Source of the DNA: an uncultured Chitinophagaceae bacterium | GTDB taxonomy: Bacteria; Bacteroidota; Bacteroidia; Chitinophagales; Chitinophagaceae | DNA: 9,271 nt | Assembly (NCBI GenBank): GCA_934502905.1 | Contig: CAKSVK010000144.1 | Coordinates: forward strand, 1-9,271 | Direction: 5' to 3' | Shown: one piece after another, positions 1-6,464 of the stretch | How the letters are laid out: the number at the start of each line of letters is the position of its first letter | How positions within the stretch are numbered: position 1 is the first letter of the stretch | Translations under genes and position numbers: made by a program | The notes under the pieces: model-generated | The model's database searches: none | Told to the model about the DNA's origin: nothing | What the model saw: only the letters and a program-made list of their open reading frames with translations

Positions 1-2
1 CC

Positions 3-170
3 CGTGCCTGGCATTGTGTACAAGCTGGGGACGTTGCGGAAGGTTTCATCTGCCACAGCGTCCTGCCTGCAATGCAAAGCCGGGAGCAGCGACACTGTAG
101 AGAAATGGGTAAAATGAAAGAACCAATCATTACAGAGACTGAATCGCAAAAGCCGTCCGTTAAGGAATAA
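3..170 (+). CDS. Possible 3' end of an unidentified gene (partial)
   Basis: The third plus-strand frame is open from the window edge to a TAA at 168-170, about 55 residues. The 5' part is cut off by the window. The segment is GC-richer than what follows, and its later codons (GAA, GGT, TTC, ATC, CTG, AAA) look like the codon use of neighbouring genes. The peptide is rich in Cys and His in its first half and ends in a charged tail (KPSVKE). It matches no family I recognise. Its stop lies at the 3' end of the minus-strand remnant 160-510, so the two would be convergent. The opposite strand is also open over much of the same bases (about 1-137), so the strand is not certain. Low confidence. Confidence 0.3.
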   Translation, partial: RAWHCVQAGDVAEGFICHSVLPAMQSREQRHCREMGKMKEPIITETESQKPSVKE

Positions 171-510
171 AATTGCTGATTTTCCTTTCCTTTTCAAATC
201 TTTGAATAATATTTTCTTCTTCGGCAGTTCGTTTTACAACCGGGTTTTCTTCCCAAAATTTAGGATCGTATGGTGTTACATGATAGGTTGCAAGATCATT
301 GGACCCTGCATTAATTGTAACAAGTCCCTCTTTCATAATATTCGTACTATAATCAAGCATTAATAATTTTGATGAGTATGATATTTTTCTGGCGGTTATA
401 AAACCGAAATTTGCTTTAGCTGAAAATTTGACATCAGCGAAATCAAGGACAGATTCGCTATCATCTCTTTTTTTATATTGAGGGTACAGGTAAATGTGAT
501 AGAATATATC
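160..510 (-). pseudogene. C-terminal remnant of a carboxypeptidase-regulatory-like protein
   Basis: Reading the minus strand from 510 to the TAA at 160-162 gives about 116 residues with no stop. An internal ATG at 358-360 would give only the last 66 residues. The C-terminal part, with YDPKFWEENPVVKRT followed by an EEENIIQRFEKE-like helix, resembles the extreme C-terminus of large Bacteroidota surface proteins annotated as carboxypeptidase-like regulatory domain-containing (family memory, not a search). Those proteins are several hundred residues long. Here the frame meets a TGA at 511-513, then stays open only from 514 to 606, where the AI-2E gene's stop codon begins. No start, signal peptide or N-terminal beta-sandwich domain is left. 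The best reading is a deletion-derived fragment with an in-frame stop or small frameshift near 511. It is probably not expressed as a functional protein. Family assignment is tentative; coding character is fairly convincing. Confidence 0.5.
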
Positions 511-606
511 TCAAACGGTTCCGGTATCTGGTAGCGTATCGGCATAGATCAATACCGAGATAAAGAAATATTTCGAATTAATACATCTCTTCCACCTGGC
601 GTATAG

Positions 607-1641
607 CTAACGTCCCAACAAAATATTCAGATGCTTCAGCTCAGGCAGCTGGTTTGAAATTATTTTCAGCATGGCAACAAAAGGAATGAACAATATCATT
701 CCCGCCCCACCCCATATAATGCCACCGGCTATAACAGATACCAGCATGGCTAAGGTGCTTACATCCAATTGCGCACCAACGATCCTGGGAAATATGATAT
801 TGGCTTCCAGGTACTGCACCACAGCAAAGACAGCTATTACACCCAGCGGATAAAGAATATTGTCTGTCTGCAGCCATATCATAGAAACAGGCAAAAGAGC
901 ACTGATGATAATGCCTGCATAAGGTATAATAGTCATCACAGCACAAATCATCCCGAACAGCAACGGGTGCCGCACACCCAGCGCCCATAACCCCAGGCTG
1001 TTCAGCACCCCCACAAGCAAGTATACCAATATCATTCCCCTGATATACCTGAAATAAGTATGAATAGCCTGTTGCAGGACATTATTAAGCTGCTCCCGGT
1101 AATCAGCCGGCGTGATTAAACGAAGAAACGCAACAAACACCTGCCGGTTATACATAAATAGCACAATAAAGATTGTGACCATGAACAACGTAAACAACGT
1201 GCTGACAGTTGCCTGGAGCACTCCTTTCAGCCAGCCTCCAAGGTTGGTCCCTATGCCGGTTTCCCGGTTATTGTACAGGTTAAGGGATATTCCCGTATGC
1301 TCATTGATCCAGGTCTGTATTTCCTTCAATGCTTCCCCCAGCTTTTTCAGGATAACGCCTGACTCACTGCGAAAAACATTTATCTGCCATATCAGCAGGT
1401 ATATCAGTGCCGAAAAGATGATCATCACTATCAACAGGCAAATGCCAATCGCAACTGACCTGTTGATTTTTCTTGTTTCCAGCCATCTTGCAACAGGATA
1501 CATGATGATGGCTATCAGCAGACCAAAAAACAAAGGTATAAACAGCGTACGCCCGAGGTATAACAATATGCCTGCAAAGAGGATGATCTGCAGGTACTTT
1601 ACAACCAGGGAGATCCTGGAATTGTTTTGATAGTTGCTCAT
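607..1641 (-). CDS. AI-2E family transporter (membrane permease)
   Basis: This 344-residue inner-membrane protein belongs to the AI-2E (PerM/TqsA) permease family. Members export small molecules or ions; substrates known in the family include autoinducer-2 and Na+/H+ exchange, and none can be assigned here. Membrane helices are visible near residues 15-50 (two), 63-85, 146-165, 201-222, 226-256 and 262-325. A soluble amphipathic stretch at about 90-140 is typical of the family. Conserved family blocks are IIPYAG (238-243), EANIIFPRIVG (279-289) and GGIIWGGAGMILFIP (306-320). The length is normal and the gene appears complete. The ATG at 1639-1641 is preceded by an AT-rich leader without a Shine-Dalgarno site, usual for Bacteroidota. 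It lies about 400 bp downstream of nrdJ on the same strand and is likely transcribed separately. Family call is firm; substrate unknown. Confidence 0.92.
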   Translation of the reverse strand: MSNYQNNSRISLVVKYLQIILFAGILLYLGRTLFIPLFFGLLIAIIMYPVARWLETRKINRSVAIGICLLIVMIIFSALIYLLIWQINVFRSESGVILKKLGEALKEIQTWINEHTGISLNLYNNRETGIGTNLGGWLKGVLQATVSTLFTLFMVTIFIVLFMYNRQVFVAFLRLITPADYREQLNNVLQQAIHTYFRYIRGMILVYLLVGVLNSLGLWALGVRHPLLFGMICAVMTIIPYAGIIISALLPVSMIWLQTDNILYPLGVIAVFAVVQYLEANIIFPRIVGAQLDVSTLAMLVSVIAGGIIWGGAGMILFIPFVAMLKIISNQLPELKHLNILLGR

Positions 1642-2047
1642 ATATTTTTATCAATAAGGCAGAATGAAGATATCGTTTTTTAAGACGGATGAGGCTTTTG
1701 TTTAGAAAAACCCTGCAAGACATTTGCCATACAGCTTTGAAAGATGACACATATCTGCAAAACAAAAGTACCCGTATCAAAAATTAAACTCCGTTCTGCA
1801 GGCATATATGATCGTGGGAAGGGTTTACAATCTTCAGGAAGTTTGGAAACCCTGCTCAGCCAACCTGGCTCCCCGGAATATCCCCTGTGGACAGGCTTTG
1901 CGCACAAGCTAACGGCGTTGCAGAAGAACTTACAACCACAGCGCCCTGCTTACACACAAAGCGGGCGTAGGGTCATTGTGAAGAATGATAAGCCTCAATC
2001 AGCAATCACAAATCAGACATACTATTTCTTTCTCTACAATATCTCCC
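1642..2047. other. Intergenic region between nrdJ and the AI-2E gene
   Basis: About 400 bp without a convincing gene. A plus-strand frame (1744-2061) and a minus-strand frame (1680-1907) are open, but their peptides show no domain. The first runs over the nrdJ stop codon. The left 40 bp form the AT-rich leader of the AI-2E gene. The one clear structure is a hairpin at 1942-1967. The rest shows no repeat, RNA gene or element I can name. Confidence 0.5.
1942..1967 (-). terminator. Hairpin downstream of nrdJ, possible terminator
   Basis: CGCCC (1942-1946) pairs with GGGCG (1963-1967), and GCTT (1948-1951) pairs with AAGC (1959-1962). There is one bulged T and a loop of seven bases. It lies 81 bp past the nrdJ stop codon on the nrdJ transcript. 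There is no T-run behind it on either strand, so an intrinsic terminator is doubtful. It may be an mRNA 3'-end stabiliser or a chance structure. Confidence 0.3.
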
Positions 2048-4615
2048 CTAACTGCATTTAGAGCTGCCACAATCCTTACAGGTCAGGCAACCTTCCTGGT
2101 ATAACAGGTGTGTGCCGCCACAATTGGCGCATTTTGCTTTTGTGCTGGTAGCACCGTCGGCAATATATTTTTTCAAAGCCCGGGCTACCCCGTTCTTCCA
2201 GGTATTGATATTCTCTTCCAGCTGAAGCCCATTGATCAGGTCAACCACCTTTTCAATCGGCATGCCATAACGCAGCGTACCTGATATCAGCTTGGCATAG
2301 TTCCAGTACTCAGGGTCAAACTTATGCGACAGCCCTTCGATGGTTGTTTTGTAACCTCTCTGGTTCTGGAACTGAAAGTCGTAGCGGCTGGAGCCGTCCT
2401 CGTTCTTATTTTTGATGATCAGTCCTTCGTTTACCCATCGGGGTAATAATATCCCATCTTCGTCGTCCGCCAGGCCGGTAAAGATCTCATAAGGTCTGTC
2501 ATCTATCAGCCCGATGAAAGCGATCCATTTCTCCCGGTTATTCTGAAAACGGATCACATCGGCCTTTAACACGGGCGGTCTCGAAGTAGGAAAAGGTATG
2601 GTATCTGTATTTTTATCATCTCCTGCTGTTACTTCCTTTTTCTTTTCATCTGCCGCTATCAGCACACCGCTCCGGCTGCCGTCACGATATACGGTCACGC
2701 CTTTGCAGCCACTTTTCCACGCCTCCATATACAACTCACCCACCAGCTCCTCCGTAACATCATTCGGCATATTGATCGTCACGCTGATGCTGTGATCCAC
2801 CCATTTTTGAATAGCGCCCTGCATGCGTACTTTGGCATGATAGTCTACATCATTGGAAGTAGCCTTATAGTAAGGAGATTGTGCTACCAGGTCGTTCAGC
2901 TCCTCCTGCGTATAATTTTTGGAAGTATCATATCCGTTTACCTGCATCCATTTTTTGAAGTTGTGGTGAAAGACAATATACTCTTCCCAGCTGTCACCTA
3001 CCTCGTCAACAAAGTCAACACGGACATCTTTATCATTCGGGTTCACTTTCCGGCGCCGTTTGTACACCGGCAGAAATACCGGCTCGATCCCGCTGGTGGT
3101 TTGCGACATCAGTGAAGTAGTGCCGGTAGGGGCGATCGTCAGCAGGGCGATATTTCTACGACCATATTCCGCCATCTCGAAGTACAAACCGGGGTCAGCC
3201 GCTTTCAGGCGGTTGATGAACGGGTTTTCCTTTTCTCTTTCTATGTCGAAAACAGGAAATGCGCCCCGCTCTTTTGCGGTATGCACAGATGAACGATAAG
3301 CCTCCAGTGCTAATACTTTGTGCACTTCAGTGGAAAAAGTGATACCTTCCTCACTACCATATCTTATACCCAATGCTGCCAGCATATCGCCTTCAGCGGT
3401 AATACCGATCCCGGTTCGACGTCCTTCTTGCGCTTTCTTGTAAATATTCTCCCAAAGACGACGTTCCACATATTTTGTTTCATCCTCCTCCGGATCATCC
3501 GCAATTTTTTGCAGGATAGCTTCTACTTTTTCCAGCTCCAGGTCGATGATATCATCCATCATTCTTTGCGCAGCATGAATATGCTTTTTAAACAATACCC
3601 AGTTAAAGCGAGCCTCTTTTGTAAAGGGTTGATCGACATAAGAGAACAGGTTGATCGCCAGTAAACGGCAGGAATCATAAGCACACAACGGGATCTCGCC
3701 GCAAGGGTTGGTTGACAGTGTTTGATAACCCAGATCGGCATAACAGTCCGGCACCGACTCGCGGATGATGGTGTCCCAGAACAAAATACCCGGCTCCGCG
3801 GAACGCCAGGCGTTGTGAACGATCTTTCTCCATATCTCCGTTGCGTTGACTTCTTTTACAAATTTCGGGTTGCTGCTATCTATCGGGTACTGTTGACAGT
3901 AAGGAACACCTTTTTGTACCGCCTCCATAAACTCATCTGTGATACGTACAGATACATTGGCGCCGGTCACCTTACCCTGCTCCATCTTTGCATCAATAAA
4001 TGCTTCCGCATCGGGATGTTTGATGGACACAGACAACATCAGCGCACCCCGCCGGCCATCCTGGGCTACTTCACGGGTGGAATTGGAATAGCGTTCCATA
4101 AAAGGTACCAGGCCGGTAGACGTCAATGCAGAATTTTTTACCGGCGATCCTTTGGGGCGGATATGAGAAAGGTCGTGCCCTACCCCACCCCTGCGTTTCA
4201 TCAGTTGCACCTGCTCCTGGTCTATCTTCATGATACCGCCATATGAGTCGGAGGCGCCCGGGTTACCGATCACAAAACAATTGGATAAAGACGCGATCTG
4301 GAAAGGATTGCCGATCCCTGTCATAGGACTGCCCTGCGGAATGATATATTTAAAATCCCTGATAAGGTTATAGACCTCCTCTTCATCTACCGGGTTCGGA
4401 TAACGGGACTCGATCCGGGCGATCTCTTTTGCAATACGACGATGCATATCCTCCGGAGATCGTTCGTATAAATTGCCTAACGAATCCTTCAATGCATATT
4501 TATTCAACCACACCCGGGCCGCCAGGTCATCTCCGTTAAAATAGGCAATGCTCGTTTGCAGGGCTTTCTCCCAGTCAACTACCTGAGGAAAAGTATCAAT
4601 GGTTTTTAATTCCAT
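2048..4615 (-). CDS. nrdJ: Adenosylcobalamin-dependent (class II) ribonucleoside-diphosphate reductase
   Basis: An 855-residue cytosolic class II ribonucleotide reductase. It reduces ribonucleotides to 2'-deoxyribonucleotides using a thiyl radical generated from coenzyme B12, independently of oxygen. The expected active-site set is visible. Cys113 lies in LSNCF. Asn303, Cys305 and Glu307 lie in NPCGE. A further Cys316 sits 11 residues after Cys305, the same spacing as in characterised NrdJ enzymes. By homology Cys305 carries the radical, Cys113 and Cys316 are the reducing pair, and Asn303/Glu307 assist. The conserved PTGTTS (496-501) and SGIEP (508-512) loop follows. A TSCPD-like region covers about 685-815. 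The C-terminus is a Cys-rich zinc-ribbon tail (Cys829, 832, 843, 846, 849, 854), which probably includes the swinging Cys pair that re-reduces the active site. No N-terminal ATP-cone is evident, because catalytic-domain sequence starts almost at once. The gene is complete (ATG at 4613-4615, TAG at 2048-2050). I see no nrdD, nrdA or nrdB nearby. Confidence 0.97.
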   Translation of the reverse strand: MELKTIDTFPQVVDWEKALQTSIAYFNGDDLAARVWLNKYALKDSLGNLYERSPEDMHRRIAKEIARIESRYPNPVDEEEVYNLIRDFKYIIPQGSPMTGIGNPFQIASLSNCFVIGNPGASDSYGGIMKIDQEQVQLMKRRGGVGHDLSHIRPKGSPVKNSALTSTGLVPFMERYSNSTREVAQDGRRGALMLSVSIKHPDAEAFIDAKMEQGKVTGANVSVRITDEFMEAVQKGVPYCQQYPIDSSNPKFVKEVNATEIWRKIVHNAWRSAEPGILFWDTIIRESVPDCYADLGYQTLSTNPCGEIPLCAYDSCRLLAINLFSYVDQPFTKEARFNWVLFKKHIHAAQRMMDDIIDLELEKVEAILQKIADDPEEDETKYVERRLWENIYKKAQEGRRTGIGITAEGDMLAALGIRYGSEEGITFSTEVHKVLALEAYRSSVHTAKERGAFPVFDIEREKENPFINRLKAADPGLYFEMAEYGRRNIALLTIAPTGTTSLMSQTTSGIEPVFLPVYKRRRKVNPNDKDVRVDFVDEVGDSWEEYIVFHHNFKKWMQVNGYDTSKNYTQEELNDLVAQSPYYKATSNDVDYHAKVRMQGAIQKWVDHSISVTINMPNDVTEELVGELYMEAWKSGCKGVTVYRDGSRSGVLIAADEKKKEVTAGDDKNTDTIPFPTSRPPVLKADVIRFQNNREKWIAFIGLIDDRPYEIFTGLADDEDGILLPRWVNEGLIIKNKNEDGSSRYDFQFQNQRGYKTTIEGLSHKFDPEYWNYAKLISGTLRYGMPIEKVVDLINGLQLEENINTWKNGVARALKKYIADGATSTKAKCANCGGTHLLYQEGCLTCKDCGSSKCS

Positions 4616-4749
4616 AACTACAATATATTAAACAGATCCATAAAAATAATACTACCCAATTTACAAAAATGAGAAGCAAGAATTTATGATCTCAGACATA
4701 GGTTTACATATCACATATATTATATAATGAAAAACAACAGGTTAAATTT
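4616..4749 (-). promoter_or_regulatory. AT-rich leader and promoter region of nrdJ
   Basis: The bases before nrdJ are extremely AT-rich, with runs such as ATATATTATATAAT (4715-4728). On the minus strand a TTTG lies about 17 bases before a TATTTTTA-like element around 4640-4670, loosely resembling the Bacteroidota -33/-7 promoter. The fit is poor, so only the region is marked. I found no cobalamin-riboswitch core and no pair of NrdR boxes at the usual spacing. Confidence 0.3.
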
Positions 4750-4917
4750 TTATTTTCTAAAAAGAATTATTAAAAAGAATGCAGGACGACCCATTCGCAC
4801 CAGCCGGTAGAAACTTTTGTATTCACCCAGGTAAGCACCCAGCACAAAGTTTAATAATCTCAACCACAGGGTTATTAATCTGTGCCAAGGACTTTTTTCT
4901 TTACAGAAGCAATACAG
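4750..4917 (-). pseudogene. Possible minus-strand coding relic
   Basis: The minus strand is open for about 55 codons, from just after a TAG near 4918-4920 to a TAA at 4750-4752. It has no ATG near its beginning. The middle (LGAYLGEYKSFYRLVRMGRP) uses codons typical of the neighbouring genes and looks like protein. It overlaps the plus-strand relic 4835-5047, so at most one of the two is genuine over 4835-4917. A junction between two gene fragments near 4890-4905 would explain both. No family is recognised. Weak. Confidence 0.2.
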
Positions 4918-5047
4918 CTATGCAAAAACGGAGTTGTTAGAGTCACTGAAAGAGGTGACCACCTACAAAGGTGGAAAGAAAATATTCCGGGGCGATCTGG
5001 TGAAACTTTATCAGCACCTGCAGTACCTGGATAAAACTCGCCTATAA
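4835..5047 (+). pseudogene. 3' fragment of an unidentified plus-strand gene
   Basis: The plus frame is open from 4835 (after a TAA at 4832-4834) to a TAA at 5045-5047. The last 48 residues, from 4904, look like real protein: a charged helical stretch with YAKTELLESLKEV, then KGGKKIFRGDLVKLYQHL, ending DKTRL. There is no in-frame ATG and no leader, so the 5' part of the gene seems to be missing. The frame ends 34 bp before a strong terminator hairpin (5081-5109) correctly placed for a plus-strand gene, which supports a once-genuine 3' end. No family is recognised. It is probably the stump left by a deletion or insertion at the edge of the accessory block. Confidence 0.4.
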
Positions 5048-5080
5048 ACAAAAGCAAGCTTTCGTCCATTGTCCCAAACA

Positions 5081-5109
5081 AAAAAGCCCACGCTTGGCGT
5101 GAGCTTTTC
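5081..5109. terminator. Bidirectional intrinsic terminator hairpin
   Basis: AAAAGC (5082-5087) pairs with GCTTTT (5103-5108), and CACGC (5089-5093) pairs with GCGTG (5097-5101). One C/A mismatch lies between the two helices and the loop is TTG. On the plus strand the stem ends in TTTTCTTT, closing the gene relic 4835-5047. On the minus strand it ends in TTTTTTG, able to stop transcripts coming from the accessory block towards nrdJ. Confidence 0.75.
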
Positions 5110-5110
5110 T

Positions 5111-5143
5111 TTCCGTCGTCCTGCCTGTACAATTATCGAACCT
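5111..5143 (-). other. Sequence resembling a decayed tRNA 3' end (possible attachment-site relic)
   Basis: TTCCGTCG (5111-5118) and TCGAACCT (5136-5143) occur in the same order at the tRNA-Pro 3' end (9191-9198 and 9211-9218). The spacing is 25 bases here and 20 there. Both sites also lie immediately beside a terminator hairpin ending in GCTTT. On the minus strand the TCGAACCT block reads AGGTTCGA, as in a T-arm, but the T-stem does not pair. This could be a decayed copy left by integration at tRNA-Pro, a relic of another tRNA, or chance. Confidence 0.25.
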
Positions 5144-5258
5144 TTTTCTGCATAATTTAAGGAAATTGGCCGCCTTGATGGATGATTAAGCATTGAATAT
5201 CAATTACTTTTGAACAGCCACTTTTCGAGGTGATTGTTTCATTTAAAAACCAGTCAAT

Positions 5259-5429
5259 TTATGATTTTATATCATGTTTTGATTTCAGGTTTTTCTCCAA
5301 ATAGCTGGCGACAACAATGGTTGCCATTTTGCGCATGAACTCTAATATCATTGTTGTCTCTTCCAACGTCAATTCTGTTCCTTTCTTCGTCAATATAGAT
5401 TTTACTTTTTCAGGTGCTAATTTTTCCAT
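5259..5429 (-). CDS. Small conserved-looking hypothetical protein (56 residues)
   Basis: A complete minus-strand frame from ATG (5427-5429) to TAA (5259-5261) encodes 56 residues. The protein has a charged N-terminus (APEKVKSILTKKGTELTLEE), then an amphipathic helix with ILEFMRKMATIVVASYL at about 28-44, and a basic tail. The layout of KKGTELTLEE followed by an ILEF-type helix resembles small Bacteroidota proteins that I recall near mobile elements and defence loci; their function is unknown to me. It has no signal peptide or metal-binding motif. It diverges from abiEi, and the 213-bp gap between them contains both palindromes, so shared regulation is possible. Downstream there are about 110 bp without a gene before the tRNA-like relic. 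The AT-rich leader lacks a Shine-Dalgarno site. Confidence 0.65.
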   Translation of the reverse strand: MEKLAPEKVKSILTKKGTELTLEETTMILEFMRKMATIVVASYLEKNLKSKHDIKS

Positions 5430-5528
5430 AATGTAATTTTTATATTTATAAATGAGCTAGAGATGATTGATAATTAGGAAACAATTACTGTTTGAAGCGC
5501 TGGTATTAATATGTTTCATAGTCATTTA

Positions 5529-5545
5529 GTCAGGTTAAACCTGAC
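5529..5545. promoter_or_regulatory. Distal palindromic operator candidate of the abiE operon
   Basis: GTCAGGTT-A-AACCTGAC is a perfect palindrome with 8-bp arms and a single central base. It lies 98 bp before the abiEi start and about 100 bp before the start of the divergent 56-residue gene. The arms share GTCAGG/CCTGAC with the second palindrome at 5617-5633. Characterised AbiEi antitoxins repress their own operon by binding a pair of inverted repeats, so this is most likely one of the two AbiEi sites. Confidence 0.6.
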
Positions 5546-5597
5546 AGAGCAGCTACAGAATATAATAATCTCAGTACGCTGATAGCATAAAATAAAT

Positions 5598-5605
5598 TAT
5601 ATTTC
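5598..5605 (+). promoter_or_regulatory. Candidate -7 promoter element of the abiE operon
   Basis: TATATTTC matches the Bacteroidota -7 consensus TAnnTTTG at all but the last position. A transcript would begin around 5612, just before the proximal palindrome, so a protein bound there would block initiation or early elongation. A matching TTTG at -33 is not seen, so this is tentative. Confidence 0.35.
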
Positions 5606-5616
5606 ATATCATTGCA

Positions 5617-5633
5617 GTCAGGTTATTCCTGAC
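5617..5633. promoter_or_regulatory. Proximal palindromic operator candidate of the abiE operon
   Basis: GTCAGG-TTATT-CCTGAC has 6-bp arms and the same 17-bp total length as the distal site. Its first eight bases, GTCAGGTT, are identical to that site. It ends 9 bases before the abiEi ATG (5643), so it overlaps the expected 5' leader and ribosome-binding zone. The two palindromes start 88 bp apart. It could act on DNA as an AbiEi operator or on RNA as a small hairpin over the start region. Confidence 0.65.
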
Positions 5634-5642
5634 TATAGTGAT

Positions 5643-6464
5643 ATGAGGAACAAGTATATTTCTACGCAATCAAATGAGCTATTGTCTTACTTCAATGAAC
5701 AGGACCGGGCTTGTTTTGGTTACGCAGAAGCATTTAAAGCATTACCAGGATCGAAGGAAAGTGCTGTAAAGGAACTGTTGAGTGATATGACGAAACGGGG
5801 CTTACTGATGCGCCTGAGAGAAGGAGTATATTATATTATTCCATACGAAGCAGATTCAGAAATTTTTATGCCTGACTGGCATTTAATTCCTCAATATATT
5901 GTCAAAGGGGCTCAACACTATATTGGTTACTATTCTGCCTTACAAATTCATAATCTTATCACACAACCATCGTTGAAAGAGCAGATTGTTGTTTCCAAAC
6001 AGCTTAGACCTTCGGTAATTAAAATTAGAAACGTTCCTTTCCAGTTCATATATCACAATCCTGATCACTTCTTTGGTATGAAAAGGATTTGGATTGATAA
6101 CTTTCATAAAGTACAATGCTCTGACCTTGAAAAAACAATTATTGACTGCCTTTTTAAACCGGATTATGCAGGAGGGATTGTCGAAATTGCAAGGGCAATT
6201 AACACATCTGCAAATCAAATCAAATTTGACAAGCTACTGGAGTACGCAAAAAAGTTTAAGTCCCAGGCGGTCATTAAGCGGCTTGGATTTCTTCTGGAAC
6301 TGTTAGACATTGATAACCCGATCATAGAGAAATTATTAAAGGAGAGGACAGCCTCTTATGTGTTATTGGATACAGAATTGCCTAAGTCCGGGAAAATGAT
6401 AAGCAGGTGGGGCATCCAGCAAAATCTGGAAACAGAAACTATTAAATCAGCTATTACTACATGA
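5643..6464 (+). CDS. abiEi: Type IV toxin-antitoxin system antitoxin AbiEi
   Basis: A 273-residue cytosolic protein of the AbiEi family. It is the antitoxin of the AbiE abortive-infection and plasmid-stability system and the DNA-binding repressor of its own operon. In type IV systems the antitoxin counteracts the toxin's effect without binding the toxin directly. A winged-helix domain spans about residues 8-67 (helices around 10-17, 24-32 and 36-53, wing LMRLREGVYYI). The AbiEi C-terminal domain follows. It contains YIGYYSALQIHNLI (93-106), VSKQLRP (117-123), a beta-rich segment to about 140, and the characteristic SDLEKTIIDCLFKP block (160-173). A helical tail runs to 273. The length is normal for the family. 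The ATG is 10 bases after the proximal palindrome, and no upstream in-frame start is needed. The stop overlaps the toxin start as ATGA, implying translational coupling. Confidence 0.92.
   Translation: MRNKYISTQSNELLSYFNEQDRACFGYAEAFKALPGSKESAVKELLSDMTKRGLLMRLREGVYYIIPYEADSEIFMPDWHLIPQYIVKGAQHYIGYYSALQIHNLITQPSLKEQIVVSKQLRPSVIKIRNVPFQFIYHNPDHFFGMKRIWIDNFHKVQCSDLEKTIIDCLFKPDYAGGIVEIARAINTSANQIKFDKLLEYAKKFKSQAVIKRLGFLLELLDIDNPIIEKLLKERTASYVLLDTELPKSGKMISRWGIQQNLETETIKSAITT

Noticed and set aside
1744..2061. 105-residue plus-strand open frame between nrdJ and the AI-2E gene
   Set aside because: The peptide has no recognisable pattern or domain, and the frame runs over the nrdJ stop codon. The overlapping minus-strand frame 1680-1907 is equally unconvincing.
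4619..4730. NrdR box pair before nrdJ
   Set aside because: CAATATAT near 4621 and CATATATTATAT near 4714 vaguely resemble NrdR boxes, but they are about 90 bp apart instead of about 30 and match poorly. Both fit simple AT-richness.
4875..5193. Minus-strand open frames of 85 and 60 residues
   Set aside because: They run through the terminator hairpin and lie antisense to the plus-strand relic. Their peptides look like shadows.
5193..5205. ATTGA-ATA-TCAAT symmetry downstream of the 56-residue gene
   Set aside because: The stem is too short and AT-rich to be a terminator.
4616..5258. Cobalamin riboswitch upstream of nrdJ
   Set aside because: A B12-dependent enzyme makes it a natural guess, but I could not find the conserved B12-box or core stems on the minus strand. 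The nearest 130 bp are too AT-rich to form them.
5479..5493. AAACA...TGTTT inverted repeat
   Set aside because: Only 5-bp arms in an AT-rich region, not shared with the abiE palindromes.
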